Source of the DNA: Marinobacter salarius
GTDB taxonomy: Bacteria; Pseudomonadota; Gammaproteobacteria; Pseudomonadales; Oleiphilaceae
DNA length: 64,000 nucleotides
Assembly (NCBI RefSeq): GCF_032922745.1
Contig: NZ_CP136693.1
Location: forward strand, 4,216,001-4,280,000
Direction: 5' to 3'
How positions within the stretch are numbered: position 1 is the first letter of the stretch; each line of letters starts with the position of its first letter. The position numbers and the translations under genes are program-made. Of this stretch, positions 7,560 through 16,630 are shown in pieces. The notes below the pieces were generated by a model that was not told the DNA's origin, did not search any database, and saw nothing but the letters and a program-made list of their open reading frames with translations.

Positions 7560-9800
7560 ATGAATAAGCAGTCCGGCATACATTATCTCCGCGAGCACCG
7601 GGAGGCAGGGAGTTCAAATCCCGTACCTGCACAGGTGGTCCGCATCCGCGACACTGTCGTTGCTGGGCTGGGAGATTTGTTGCAGGGTGCATTTGACGCA
7701 GTTGATGACTCGTTGTTCGAACTGGCAAACAATGCCAGGAGCAACAACGAGCAGAACCGCTATTTTGAAGCTATGCGCGAAATCCGTATCAAGCGGAAGG
7801 GTGTAGAGCGCCATTTCCAGAATGCGGTTGCACAACTGTTTGCCAATCCTCCCCAAAGCGGCAGCGTGACGGCCGATGAAAGCCTTGCCAGCCAGGCCAA
7901 CCCAGACAGCTTATCGCTGGTTGGTGATGATGACCTGGAGGAGCAAGTTGCCCTGAATGCCATGATCACCAAGTCCAAGGTGCACTTTCAGGGCCCTTTG
8001 TTACAACTGCAGACACGCTTCAGTGTGGTTTATCCGGGCGCCAGTGATGAAGCGCCGGTTAACCCCATGGCGCCAGAACACCTCTGTAGCGCCTTTGTGG
8101 AAGCCATCCAGGCCCTGGAAATCCAGATTCGCGAACGCCTGATCCTGCTCAAGCAATTTGATCGTTACGTTGTTTCCAACCTTGGTATGTTGCTGGACGA
8201 AGCTAACCGAATTCTCATCCAGGCTGGCGTGATTCCAAATTTCCGCTACCACGGCAAGGCAGGTAAACAGCAGAGCAAGACAGCATCAGGCACTCACGCT
8301 GACGAAGCAGGTGGGAACGCCCGAGCGACGACGGAACCCGCTGCCGCAGAAAGTCAGCAAGGGCACCACGAAGGTGCCATGTTTGAACAGATCCGGCAGA
8401 TGCTGGCTCTGCAGCGCACCAACGCAGGCATTCCTCCACGGGCCTCCGACCCCAATATCCATGTTGTTGGGGGAGCGGAACTGGCAAGCCTGCTCGGCTC
8501 CCTTCCGCAGCACCCCTCCGGTGAACAGATCAGCGGAAACCTGAGTGCCGGCGAGCCGGTAATGGTTGACCTGCACCAGGTTGTCCAACAGTTGCTGGCA
8601 CAGGCAGGAACGGCCAGCGATGGCAAAAAGCCGGCTCTGGCGGAAATGGACGAGGACCTGATCAACCTCGTGTCCATGCTGTTTGAATTCATTCTCGACG
8701 ATTACAACCTGTCGGCCCCCGTGCAGGTCCTGATCAGCCGATTGCAGATTCCCATCCTCAAGGTGGTGATCAAGGACAAATCATTCTTCAGTAAAGCAAC
8801 TCACCCCGCCCGCCGCCTGCTGAACTCACTGGCACGGGCTGGCATTGGCTGGAGCGAGAGTGACGAGAAAACCCGCGACAAGCTGTACGAGCAGATCCAC
8901 GCCATTGTCGTTCGCATACTGAACGAATTCGATGGTGACGTAACACTCTTTGAAACCCTGGGCGAGGAGTTCGAACAGTTCCTGGCGAGGGAGAACCGCA
9001 AGTCCTCCCTGGTGGAGCAGCGCACCCGGGAATCCGAACGCGGCCGCATCAAGTCGCAGAAGGCTCAGGAAACTGTTGATCAGCTGCTGCAGAAGAAACT
9101 GGCTCGTTACAAACTCCAGGAACCGGTGCGGAACATCCTGATCAACGGCTGGAGCCGGGTGATGTTCCTGGCCTACCTGAGGGACGACGTGGAACACCGG
9201 TGGTTGCAGACGGTCCGCGTCGTTGACGATCTGATCTGGTGCTTGCACCCGCACCAGGAAGATGAAGATCGTGACCAATGGGTTCGCGTGGTTCCCGGCC
9301 TGCTGAAGTCACTCCGGGCAGGGCTTGAGGAGGTTTCCTACAACTCATCCAAACTGGATGAGATGATGGCGGACCTCAAGCACGAGTTAACGGAAGCTTT
9401 CCGGGCCAACGCGCTGGCCGAAGCCATGGAAGACTCTTCCGAGCCGGAACCCGAAGAAGACATACCCACAGCCCACCAGACCGCCATCGAGCGTCAACAG
9501 GAGCTCGAGGACGCCGCCATCGCCGAATACGTGGCACAGATTGATGCCATTGAAATCGGCAATTGGGTGGAATTCAACCTGGTCAACGGGGCCAGCTTCC
9601 GCTGCAAACTGTCCGCCATTATTGAGGAAGCGGACTGCTTTGTATTCGTGAACCGCATGGGGCTTAAAGTGATCGAGAAAACCCGCACTGACCTGGCCCA
9701 CGAAATGCGGCGCGGACGCCTGACCGTCCTTGAACAGGGGGCACTGATTGACCGGGCTTTGGATGCCGTTGTGGGTAGTTTGCGGAGCAAAGCGGGATAG
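7560..9800 (+). CDS. DUF1631 domain protein with PilZ-like C-terminal region
   Basis: A large soluble protein of the DUF1631 family found in Pseudomonas, Marinobacter and relatives; the function is unknown. I chose the ATG at 7560 (AGGAG six bases upstream) over the TTG at 7536, giving 746 residues. The body is mainly helical, with a charged segment near residue 500 (ESERGRIKSQKAQETV). The last 110 or so residues (IGNWVEFNLVNGASFRCKLSAI) resemble a small beta-barrel of PilZ type, a fold that can bind cyclic di-GMP, although I do not see a full RxxxR...DxSxxG signature. A TonB-like gene follows 23 bp downstream, so the two probably act together. Confidence 0.8.
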   Translation: MNKQSGIHYLREHREAGSSNPVPAQVVRIRDTVVAGLGDLLQGAFDAVDDSLFELANNARSNNEQNRYFEAMREIRIKRKGVERHFQNAVAQLFANPPQSGSVTADESLASQANPDSLSLVGDDDLEEQVALNAMITKSKVHFQGPLLQLQTRFSVVYPGASDEAPVNPMAPEHLCSAFVEAIQALEIQIRERLILLKQFDRYVVSNLGMLLDEANRILIQAGVIPNFRYHGKAGKQQSKTASGTHADEAGGNARATTEPAAAESQQGHHEGAMFEQIRQMLALQRTNAGIPPRASDPNIHVVGGAELASLLGSLPQHPSGEQISGNLSAGEPVMVDLHQVVQQLLAQAGTASDGKKPALAEMDEDLINLVSMLFEFILDDYNLSAPVQVLISRLQIPILKVVIKDKSFFSKATHPARRLLNSLARAGIGWSESDEKTRDKLYEQIHAIVVRILNEFDGDVTLFETLGEEFEQFLARENRKSSLVEQRTRESERGRIKSQKAQETVDQLLQKKLARYKLQEPVRNILINGWSRVMFLAYLRDDVEHRWLQTVRVVDDLIWCLHPHQEDEDRDQWVRVVPGLLKSLRAGLEEVSYNSSKLDEMMADLKHELTEAFRANALAEAMEDSSEPEPEEDIPTAHQTAIERQQELEDAAIAEYVAQIDAIEIGNWVEFNLVNGASFRCKLSAIIEEADCFVFVNRMGLKVIEKTRTDLAHEMRRGRLTVLEQGALIDRALDAVVGSLRSKAG

Positions 9801-9823
9801 GCACCGGGAGCACCTGAGCGTCA

Positions 9824-10567
9824 ATGCTGGAGTATGGCAGTGTTACCGGCCTTCCGGACAAATACCGGATCACTCTGGCGATATCGATTGCCCTGCTGCT
9901 TCATACCCTGGTAATGGCCGCCCTTCCCTTTACGAGTCCAAACCTGGAAAGCCATCGTCAGACCGTGAAGGTGGAGCTGGTCAGCCCTGGCAGTGTTCCC
10001 TTGGCGGAATCCGCCGCCAACGCGACATCGCCCAGCAGCAACCAGCACGAGTCCGTTGCTGTGGAATCGCCTCAAATCGACACCAGTCAGCCCCGAAAAA
10101 GAGAACAAACCGAAAACTCGGCACCACCACCGCCAACAGCCGTGGTGGAGCCCCTCCCTGCAGCACAGACAACGCCCTCGCCGGACTCAGGCGCTACTAC
10201 CGCAGGTAACCCGAAGCAGCCGGTGGAAAGCTCGCCGGAAAGGATCACTCGGATTACCTCGTCTCCACGAGATGTGGATCCCTATATAGCAAGCCTGGCC
10301 GTACACATTGGCAAGGAACTCGGCAAACGACCCGTTCCATCCAGCCGCAGCGTTACCGAGCCGGTGACCAGTCAAATCGAACTGAAATTACTGCCAAGCG
10401 GTGCACTTACCAATGCGAAGGTCACCAGATCAACAGGTTTCAACGAAATAGATCGAGCGATTTACCAGGCAGCCCTGCTAGCCAGCCCCTATCCAGAACC
10501 ACCGGAAGAATACTCAGGAAGGAAGCAATTCCGGGTCGAACTCATTTTCGCCCCGGAACGACTTTAA
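9824..10567 (+). CDS. TonB-like energy transducer / TonB C-terminal domain protein
   Basis: A 247-residue protein with one N-terminal membrane anchor (about 17-38, ITLAISIALLLHTLVMAALPF), a Pro/Ser/Thr-rich linker (about 60-150), and a C-terminal TonB-type domain (about 170-245, with TSQIELKLLPSGALTNAKVTRSTGFNEIDRA). This layout spans the periplasm from the inner membrane. No exbB or exbD lies nearby, so it is not a classical iron-uptake TonB locus. It is 23 bp after the DUF1631 gene and converges on grxD. TolA-like or other envelope-spanning roles are possible. Confidence 0.78.
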   Translation: MLEYGSVTGLPDKYRITLAISIALLLHTLVMAALPFTSPNLESHRQTVKVELVSPGSVPLAESAANATSPSSNQHESVAVESPQIDTSQPRKREQTENSAPPPPTAVVEPLPAAQTTPSPDSGATTAGNPKQPVESSPERITRITSSPRDVDPYIASLAVHIGKELGKRPVPSSRSVTEPVTSQIELKLLPSGALTNAKVTRSTGFNEIDRAIYQAALLASPYPEPPEEYSGRKQFRVELIFAPERL

Positions 10568-10578
10568 ACGCGGTTAAT

Positions 10579-10905
10579 TCAGGCTTCTGCCTGTTTCGAA
10601 GCAGCCTTGACCTGCTCGGCCAGCTCACCACTTTCCGACATTTCAAGAATGATGTCGCAGCCGCCCACCAGCTCACCGCTGATATAAAGCTGCGGGTAGG
10701 TTGGCCAGCTCGAATAGACCTTCAGACCTTCACGCAATTCCTGATTATCAAGAATGTTCACGAAGGCAAACCGCTCGCCACATGCCATCAGCGCCTGGAC
10801 GGTCTTCGCTGAGAAACCGCACTGCGGCGCCTGTGGAGTGCCTTTCATGTAGAGGATAATGGCGTTTTCCTCAAGCTGGCTCTTGATGGTTTCGTTGATG
10901 TCCAT
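10579..10905 (-). CDS. grxD: Monothiol glutaredoxin Grx4
   Basis: Cytosolic monothiol glutaredoxin that binds and transfers [2Fe-2S] clusters, usually with BolA-type partners. The 108 residues include the CGFS active site near residue 28 (QCGFSAKTVQAL), the WPTYPQLYISGELVGGCDI substrate-binding loop with its cis-proline, and the KGTPQAPQ glutathione-binding Lys. The start at 10905 has a GAGAG-type ribosome site. It converges on the TonB-like gene, with 11 bp between them. Confidence 0.96.
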   Translation of the reverse strand: MDINETIKSQLEENAIILYMKGTPQAPQCGFSAKTVQALMACGERFAFVNILDNQELREGLKVYSSWPTYPQLYISGELVGGCDIILEMSESGELAEQVKAASKQAEA

Positions 10906-11237
10906 GAACTCTCACCTCTCATTGGAAACGGGGTCGCCCGGTTGCGACATGTTTGACACTATTGTACACGTCCCGTGACGCTCACCAAACACCACCTGAT
11001 GACGACGGAGAACCTGAAGACGCCCTGGCGTTGTCTTCAGCCCCCTGACGGGCTAGACTTGACCCCCTGCCTTTCAGGCAATCAGGCAACCTCCGTTTCC
11101 GTATTTCCCGCCAGTGCGGCTCTCACCGCGCGCTGGCGTATTGCCGTTTCAGGACAATAGCCACCGCGGGCCGGTTGTAACCACGAATAGATCCCGGATT
11201 TCTTGGACAGGGTTATCGATTAATTAAGGGCCATCCC
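10906..11237. other. Intergenic region between grxD and argF with a hairpin
   Basis: A 332-bp divergent intergenic stretch that must hold the promoters of grxD (minus) and argF (plus). The clearest structure is an imperfect inverted repeat at 11013-11040: CTGAAGAC pairs with GTCTTCAG and an inner GCC pairs with GGC. It lacks a T-run. A 61-codon open frame at 10975 has no recognisable features and I do not call it a gene. No ArgR box could be identified with confidence. Confidence 0.5.
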
Positions 11238-12152
11238 ATGGCAGTAAGGCATTTTCTCACACTCAATGACTTCAGCTCCGGTGAGCTTGAAAGTCTGGTC
11301 GACCACGGCACTAAACTCCGCAACGATTGGCGCCAGGGCGCAGTGCGCGAAACCCTGAAGAATCGTGTCCTGGCAATGATCTTCGAGAAGTCGTCAACCC
11401 GTACGCGGGTGTCCTTCGAGGCGGGCATGACCCAACTCGGTGGTGCTGCCCTGTTCCTCTCCCCCCGTGACACCCAACTCGGACGAGGAGAGCCTATTGA
11501 AGACTCCGCCATTGTGATTTCCAGTATGGTGGACGCCGTCATGATCCGGACGTTTGCCCACGACACGGTCGAGACATTCGCCGCGGCCTCCAGGGTGCCC
11601 GTCATCAACGCTCTGACCGATGACTTCCACCCTTGCCAACTGCTGGCCGACATGCAGACGTATCGTGAACATCGTGGCAGCATTCGCGGCGGCACCGTTG
11701 CCTGGATTGGAGATGGCAACAACATGTGCCAGTCCTACATCAATGCAGCCACCCAGTTCGGGTTTAACCTGCGCGTTGCCTGCCCAGAGGGCTACGAGCC
11801 CGACAGCGAATTGCTGCAAGCCCACCAAGAACAGGTGTCTGTGGTTCATGATCCGGCTGAAGCCGCCAGAAGCGCCGACCTTCTGGTCACGGATGTCTGG
11901 GCCTCCATGGGGCAGGAAGACGAACAGAAAGCTCGTCAAAGGGCCTTCCAGAGCTACCAGATCAATCCCTCGCTGATGAAGTTGGCGGACAAGGACGCCC
12001 TGTTCATGCACTGCCTGCCCGCGCACCGTGGCGAGGAGATATCCGAAGACATGATGGACCACCCGCGATCGGTGGTCTGGGATGAAGCCGAAAACCGCTT
12101 GCACGCCCAGAAGGCGCTGCTGGAATTCCTGATCCTCAATCGGCTGGACTGA
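11238..12152 (+). CDS. argF: Ornithine carbamoyltransferase (anabolic)
   Basis: Converts ornithine and carbamoyl phosphate to citrulline in arginine biosynthesis. The 304 residues are typical of the anabolic enzyme. The carbamoyl-phosphate motif SSTRTRVSF lies near residue 53, the HPCQ motif (DDFHPCQLLAD) near 135, and the catalytic HCLPAHRGEEI near 263. The ATG at 11238 has AAGGG upstream. The ABC ATPase gene follows after only 4 bp, so the two are surely co-transcribed, although no pathway link between them is obvious. Confidence 0.96.
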   Translation: MAVRHFLTLNDFSSGELESLVDHGTKLRNDWRQGAVRETLKNRVLAMIFEKSSTRTRVSFEAGMTQLGGAALFLSPRDTQLGRGEPIEDSAIVISSMVDAVMIRTFAHDTVETFAAASRVPVINALTDDFHPCQLLADMQTYREHRGSIRGGTVAWIGDGNNMCQSYINAATQFGFNLRVACPEGYEPDSELLQAHQEQVSVVHDPAEAARSADLLVTDVWASMGQEDEQKARQRAFQSYQINPSLMKLADKDALFMHCLPAHRGEEISEDMMDHPRSVVWDEAENRLHAQKALLEFLILNRLD

Positions 12153-12156
12153 CCAA

Positions 12157-13227
12157 ATGACTGATCGTCTGGTTCAGACTGCTGACTGGCTGCTGGAAGT
12201 CAACAACCTGTCCTGCGGGTATGGCGATGGCTCAGTGGTCAGGAACGTCAACTTTGCTCTTAGCCACGGCGATATCGGCTGCCTGCTTGGGCCCAGCGGT
12301 TGCGGAAAAAGCACCATCCTCCGGGCATTGGCTGGGTTTCTTCCCATCAATACTGGTGAAATCTGCCTGCAGTCCAGCTCCATCAGCTTGCCCGGCCTCA
12401 CTCTCCCTCCCGAAAAACGCCGAATCGGCATGGTGTTTCAGGACTACGCTCTATTCCCACACCTGACGATCGCCGAAAACGTCGGCTTTGGCTTGCGCAG
12501 GGAAGATCGCGAGGAAAAACATCAGAAAGTCACCGAGTTGCTCAAGGTGGTTCACCTGCAGGACCTCGCCGACAACTACCCCCATGAACTGTCGGGTGGG
12601 CAGCAACAGAGGGTAGCGCTTGCCCGCGCCCTGGCACCGGAACCCACGCTGATATTGCTGGACGAGCCGTTCTCAAATCTCGACGCAGATCTGCGCCGCC
12701 GACTCAGCCTGGATGTGCGGGAAATCCTCAAGACACTGGGCATCAGTGCCATCCTGGTCACTCACGATCAACAGGAAGCTTTCGCCATGTGTGACCAGGT
12801 AGCGGTTCTGAAAGACGGCGGAATACAGCAATGGGACGTGCCCTACAACCTTTACCACGAACCGGCCAACCGCTTTGTTGCAGGTTTCGTGGGCCAGGGA
12901 GGTTTCGTTCCGGGAAAAGCGCTGGGACCGGACACGATCGAGTCCGAGCTGGGGGTCATCCGCGGCAACCGCGCCTACACCTGGCAGCCCGGCACGCTGG
13001 TCGACGTGCTGATCCGGCCAGACGACATCGTCTACGATGCCAGCTCTGACCTGAAGCCAAAGGTGGTGGAAAAGACCTTTGCCGGCACCTCCACGCTCTA
13101 TCGCTTTCGCTGCTCGGAAGACACCGAATTCGAGGCCCTGTTCCGGAGCCATCTGGACTTTCACCTAGGCGAACACGTGCCAGTCCGGGTGGAGGCAGAC
13201 CATCTGATCGCCTTCGAGAGAACCTGA
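12157..13227 (+). CDS. ABC transporter ATP-binding protein, FbpC/PotA-like (CUT1 ferric or polyamine type)
   Basis: ATPase subunit of an importer. The 356 residues have Walker A GPSGCGKST near 46-54, the Q-loop VFQDYALFPH, signature LSGGQQQRVALARAL, Walker B LILLDEPFSNLD and the switch THDQQEAF. A C-terminal TOBE/OB-type regulatory region lies at about 250-355 (DVLIRPDDIVYD). This architecture is typical of Fe3+ (FbpC), spermidine or sulfate importers. No permease or binding protein is nearby, so it is an orphan whose partners must be elsewhere. It is translationally close to argF (4-bp gap). The substrate is unknown. Confidence 0.88.
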   Translation: MTDRLVQTADWLLEVNNLSCGYGDGSVVRNVNFALSHGDIGCLLGPSGCGKSTILRALAGFLPINTGEICLQSSSISLPGLTLPPEKRRIGMVFQDYALFPHLTIAENVGFGLRREDREEKHQKVTELLKVVHLQDLADNYPHELSGGQQQRVALARALAPEPTLILLDEPFSNLDADLRRRLSLDVREILKTLGISAILVTHDQQEAFAMCDQVAVLKDGGIQQWDVPYNLYHEPANRFVAGFVGQGGFVPGKALGPDTIESELGVIRGNRAYTWQPGTLVDVLIRPDDIVYDASSDLKPKVVEKTFAGTSTLYRFRCSEDTEFEALFRSHLDFHLGEHVPVRVEADHLIAFERT

Positions 13228-13238
13228 GAGCCAGAACC

Positions 13239-14720
13239 TCAGTTATTACAAACCCGCTCCACGGAATCCAGCCAGCCGGCGTACAGGGTCTCCCGCAGTG
13301 CCGGCTTCATAGCCGGCTCGAAGCGATGTTCCCGCTCCCAGAGTTGTGCTATCTCGTCCAGCCCCTGGTATACACCGGTCTGCAGCCCGGCCAGATAGGC
13401 CGCCCCCAGAGCCGTGGTCTCCGTCACGCGGGGGCGGTCCACCGGCACATTGAGGATATCCGCCAGAAACTGCATCACCCAGTCGTTGACCACCATGCCA
13501 CCATCCACCCGCAGTGCCTGCAGGGACGCACCATCGTTCTGGATGGCGCGGATCAGGTCCTTGGTCTGATAGCACACGGATTGCAGGCCGGCGGTGACGA
13601 TCTCGCCGATTCCAGTGTCCCGGGTAAGGCCGAGAATCGCCCCGCGGGCATGGGGATCCCAATGTGGCGCACCCAGTCCGGTAAAGGCCGGCACCAGGTA
13701 CACCGGGTTTTCCGCCCCCACCTCCGAGGCGTAATCAGAGGATTCACGGGCGTGACTGATAAGCTTCAACCCATCCCTGAGCCATTGCATGGCGGCGCCG
13801 GCAACAAAGATGCTGCCTTCCATGGCATAGCACGGTTTGCCATTCAAACGATAAGCCATGGTTGTCAGCAACCGGTTTTCGGAGCGTAGCGCCTTTTCGC
13901 CGGTATTCAGCATCAGGAAACAACCGGTGCCATAGGTGCTTTTCGCCATGCCGGGCTCGAAACAGGCCTGCCCAATCAATGCTGCGTGCTGGTCGCCCGC
14001 GATGCCAGCGACCTGCACCGACGCTCCCAGCCACTGCCTGTCGGTGGTGCCGAAATCCGCTGCGGAATCGAGCACCTCCGGCAACAGCGCCCGGGGAACC
14101 CGGAAGAGGGTCAACAACTCGTCGTCCCATTGCTGACTATGGATATTGAACAACGCCGTGCGCGAGGCGTTGGTGGCATCGGTCTTGTGGGAGCGCCCGC
14201 CAGTCAGATTCCAGAGCAGCCAGCAGTCCACAGTACCGAAGGCAAGCTCGCCGGCTTCCGCTCTCTGGCGGGCACCGTCGACATGGTCGAGTATCCAGGC
14301 AATCTTGGTGGCGGAGAAATACGGGTCGATCAAGAGACCGGTGCGTTCAACCACCGTGCCTTCATGGCCATCGGATTTGAGTTTGGTGCAAACAGACGCC
14401 GTGCGCCGATCCTGCCAGACAATCGCGCGGTGAATAGGTTCTCCGGTTTTCCGGTCCCAGATCACCGTGGTTTCCCGCTGATTGGTAATGCCGATACCCG
14501 CCAGGGTCGAAGCATCCAGCCCTGACGATTCGAGAACCTCCCGGCACACTGCCAATGTACTTTGCCAGATTTCGCCGGCCTCGTGTTCCACCTGGCCATC
14601 TTTCGGAAAGTACTGGTGAAATTCCTGTTGCGCTGTGGCGATGGCTTGGCCGGAGGCATTGAAAATGATCGCGCGGGAACTGGTGGTCCCCTGATCGATG
14701 GCGAGCAGGTGCTGGGTCAT
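13239..14720 (-). CDS. glpK: Glycerol kinase
   Basis: Phosphorylates glycerol to sn-glycerol 3-phosphate. The internal ATG at 14720 is preferred to the longer frame because AAGGA lies eight bases before it and the product then starts MTQHLLAIDQGTTSSRAIIF, the standard N-terminus (493 residues, FGGY family). The DQGTTSSR ATP motif, TNQRETTVIWDRKTGEP, AGDQHAALIGQACFEPGMAKSTYGTGCF and the DGGMVVNDW motif are all present. No glpF, glpD or glpR is nearby. The gene ends 11 bp from the convergent ABC ATPase gene. Confidence 0.96.
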   Translation of the reverse strand: MTQHLLAIDQGTTSSRAIIFNASGQAIATAQQEFHQYFPKDGQVEHEAGEIWQSTLAVCREVLESSGLDASTLAGIGITNQRETTVIWDRKTGEPIHRAIVWQDRRTASVCTKLKSDGHEGTVVERTGLLIDPYFSATKIAWILDHVDGARQRAEAGELAFGTVDCWLLWNLTGGRSHKTDATNASRTALFNIHSQQWDDELLTLFRVPRALLPEVLDSAADFGTTDRQWLGASVQVAGIAGDQHAALIGQACFEPGMAKSTYGTGCFLMLNTGEKALRSENRLLTTMAYRLNGKPCYAMEGSIFVAGAAMQWLRDGLKLISHARESSDYASEVGAENPVYLVPAFTGLGAPHWDPHARGAILGLTRDTGIGEIVTAGLQSVCYQTKDLIRAIQNDGASLQALRVDGGMVVNDWVMQFLADILNVPVDRPRVTETTALGAAYLAGLQTGVYQGLDEIAQLWEREHRFEPAMKPALRETLYAGWLDSVERVCNN

Positions 14721-14811
14721 GAGGCGTCCTTTCAGGTGCTTCAGCATTGTTCTGGTCAATGCTGCAATCTTCTCAAAGGATTGATAAGAACGCTATGGCA
14801 AAAGTCGGGCA

Positions 14812-14838
14812 TAAAAAAAGGGCCGGAAAACCGGCCCT
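14812..14838 (-). terminator. Rho-independent terminator after the RstAB-like operon
   Basis: GGGCCGG at 14820-14826 and CCGGCCC at 14831-14837 form a perfect stem with a four-base loop. On the minus strand it is followed by seven T residues (A-run 14813-14819). It lies about 160 bp beyond the sensor kinase stop, so it ends that operon and shields glpK from read-through. Confidence 0.88.
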
Positions 14839-14997
14839 CAAATGACGAATGAAACAAGGAAAGTTCGTAAGAACTACAACCTCAAAAGTCATCCCTTACA
14901 CACTTAGTATCGGCTCGGATTGCCCAACCTTCAGTTGAGGTTGTGTTGCGCCTTTGTTACATCAGGTTAGGGGCTGAGAGACGCATCACAAAACGGC

Positions 14998-16572
14998 TTA
15001 GAGAGTGTGCTCTACCGGCTTCTTGCGAGGCCAGACCAGACTGAAGCGGGCTCCGCCCAACTCGTCGCTGCGACTGACAAACGCCTGCCCGCCATGCCAG
15101 TAGAGGATCCTCCTGACAATGGAGAGGCCAAGGCCATAACCGCCCGAGGTTCGGGTACGGCTGTCATCGAGGCGTGCAAACGCAGTAAACACTTTTTCCC
15201 AATCCTCTTCGGGGATACCGGGGCCGTCGTCCTCCACGTCGATGCGGCAATTATCCTCATCAAACTGGCAGTGGACTTTCACGCGGCCGGCCGCGTAGCG
15301 GGCAGCATTTCCTACCAGATTCTGAACCGCCCGGTGCAGATACCGCGGCTCCACGTCGGACAGCGACCAGCGCTCGGATTCATCGTCAATGTCTGCCTCG
15401 ATGGTGTGGTCCGGGCGGATCATCTGCTGCTCGCTCACCACCTGGCGAACGATATCACTCACCGACTTCTCCTGAAGCGCAAATACAGGGCCACCCTGCT
15501 CCAACCGGGCGTAGGTCAGGATTTCATCGATCAGCTCATCAAGCTCCTGGATGTCGCCGTCAATGCCGTCAAGCTGCTTCTGGAGCGCCTCTGGAGAGTT
15601 GGCGCTTTCGATCATCTGGACACCGAATCGAATACGGGCAACCGGTGTTCTCAGTTCATGAGAAACCGCGTGGATCATTTCCCGCTGAACCCCGACGAGC
15701 CGCTGGATATGCTCCGCCATACTATTGAAGGCAGCGGCCAGCCGGGACACAAGGCGACTGTCGCCGGCATCCACCCGCGCCCCCATCTCTCCCCGGGCTA
15801 TACGGATTGCCACCGACTCCACGGCCCGGAGATTGCTGTCCACATCCCGTAACGCCAGATAGAGGGCCAGTGCGAGAACACTTCCCGCCACTGCAAGCAA
15901 TAGCAGCATTACCGGCCACGCCCAGGGACTGAAGGGCGCAGGCATGGCCATGTCCACGAGAGTGCCGTCTTCCAGACGGATCAACACCTGGGCCCGATCC
16001 CGGGAGGGGTGATGGTACAGCGAAATGCCCCGTTCGGAGACTCGCTCCAGAACCTCGGAATCCGGGAGTTCAGCCTGATCCCGAACCGGCAGCAACTCTA
16101 TCCCGAGCGTATCGGATAGCTGCGACATGGCACCTTCCCGACCGTCCGAAGACATGTCATCAAGGTGGAGGCGCGCGATGAGAGCGGTGGCCTCGGCAAT
16201 GTCGCTATAGATGTCCCGGAATCGCAGGTCGATGATCCCATCGCTATCGTTACGGACCATGACCTGCTGGCCAATACTGGTGTCCGTCGCCACCACCTGA
16301 CCGTAGGAAAGGCGCTCCATGATGACATCGGATACCGCCAGGTTACCGGGCGGCGTCACCCGGAAATCGTAGAAGGACTCAAGCCAGGGGTACTGCTGCT
16401 GGGGGTATGGTGTCGCAACAAGCCAGCGCAACAGCGGTTCGGAAAAACGCTCCTGCCAGTACTGCTCCCTGACGGAATTCACACCCAGGAACAATGCGGC
16501 GCAAAACAGGAGAATCAGAAAGGTAAGACCAATCAGCCGGGCGTAAAGCTTGAGAAAAAACTTGAAGGGCAT
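14998..16572 (-). CDS. Membrane sensor histidine kinase, RstB-like
   Basis: Sensor partner of the response regulator encoded 58 bp upstream. The 524 residues contain a first membrane helix (about 10-30), a periplasmic domain of some 160 residues, a second helix near 205-230 (PWAWPVMLLLLAVAGSVLALALYLAL), a HAMP linker, the HisKA box HAVSHELRTPVARIRF with its phospho-acceptor His, and a HATPase domain with NAARYA, DDGPGIPEEDWEK and GGYGLGLSIV. The layout matches the RstB/EnvZ group of OmpR-linked kinases. The signal is unknown. The operon ends at the strong terminator at 14812-14838. Confidence 0.87.
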   Translation of the reverse strand: MPFKFFLKLYARLIGLTFLILLFCAALFLGVNSVREQYWQERFSEPLLRWLVATPYPQQQYPWLESFYDFRVTPPGNLAVSDVIMERLSYGQVVATDTSIGQQVMVRNDSDGIIDLRFRDIYSDIAEATALIARLHLDDMSSDGREGAMSQLSDTLGIELLPVRDQAELPDSEVLERVSERGISLYHHPSRDRAQVLIRLEDGTLVDMAMPAPFSPWAWPVMLLLLAVAGSVLALALYLALRDVDSNLRAVESVAIRIARGEMGARVDAGDSRLVSRLAAAFNSMAEHIQRLVGVQREMIHAVSHELRTPVARIRFGVQMIESANSPEALQKQLDGIDGDIQELDELIDEILTYARLEQGGPVFALQEKSVSDIVRQVVSEQQMIRPDHTIEADIDDESERWSLSDVEPRYLHRAVQNLVGNAARYAAGRVKVHCQFDEDNCRIDVEDDGPGIPEEDWEKVFTAFARLDDSRTRTSGGYGLGLSIVRRILYWHGGQAFVSRSDELGGARFSLVWPRKKPVEHTL

Positions 16573-16630
16573 TGCGATAACCCTGGCAATGAACGCCGGC
16601 CCCGCCGGGCCAGCGCCAGAGATTGCACAG

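Noticed and set aside
10975..11160. 61-codon open frame between grxD and argF
   Set aside because: No family features, no clear ribosome site, and it spans the likely promoter region.
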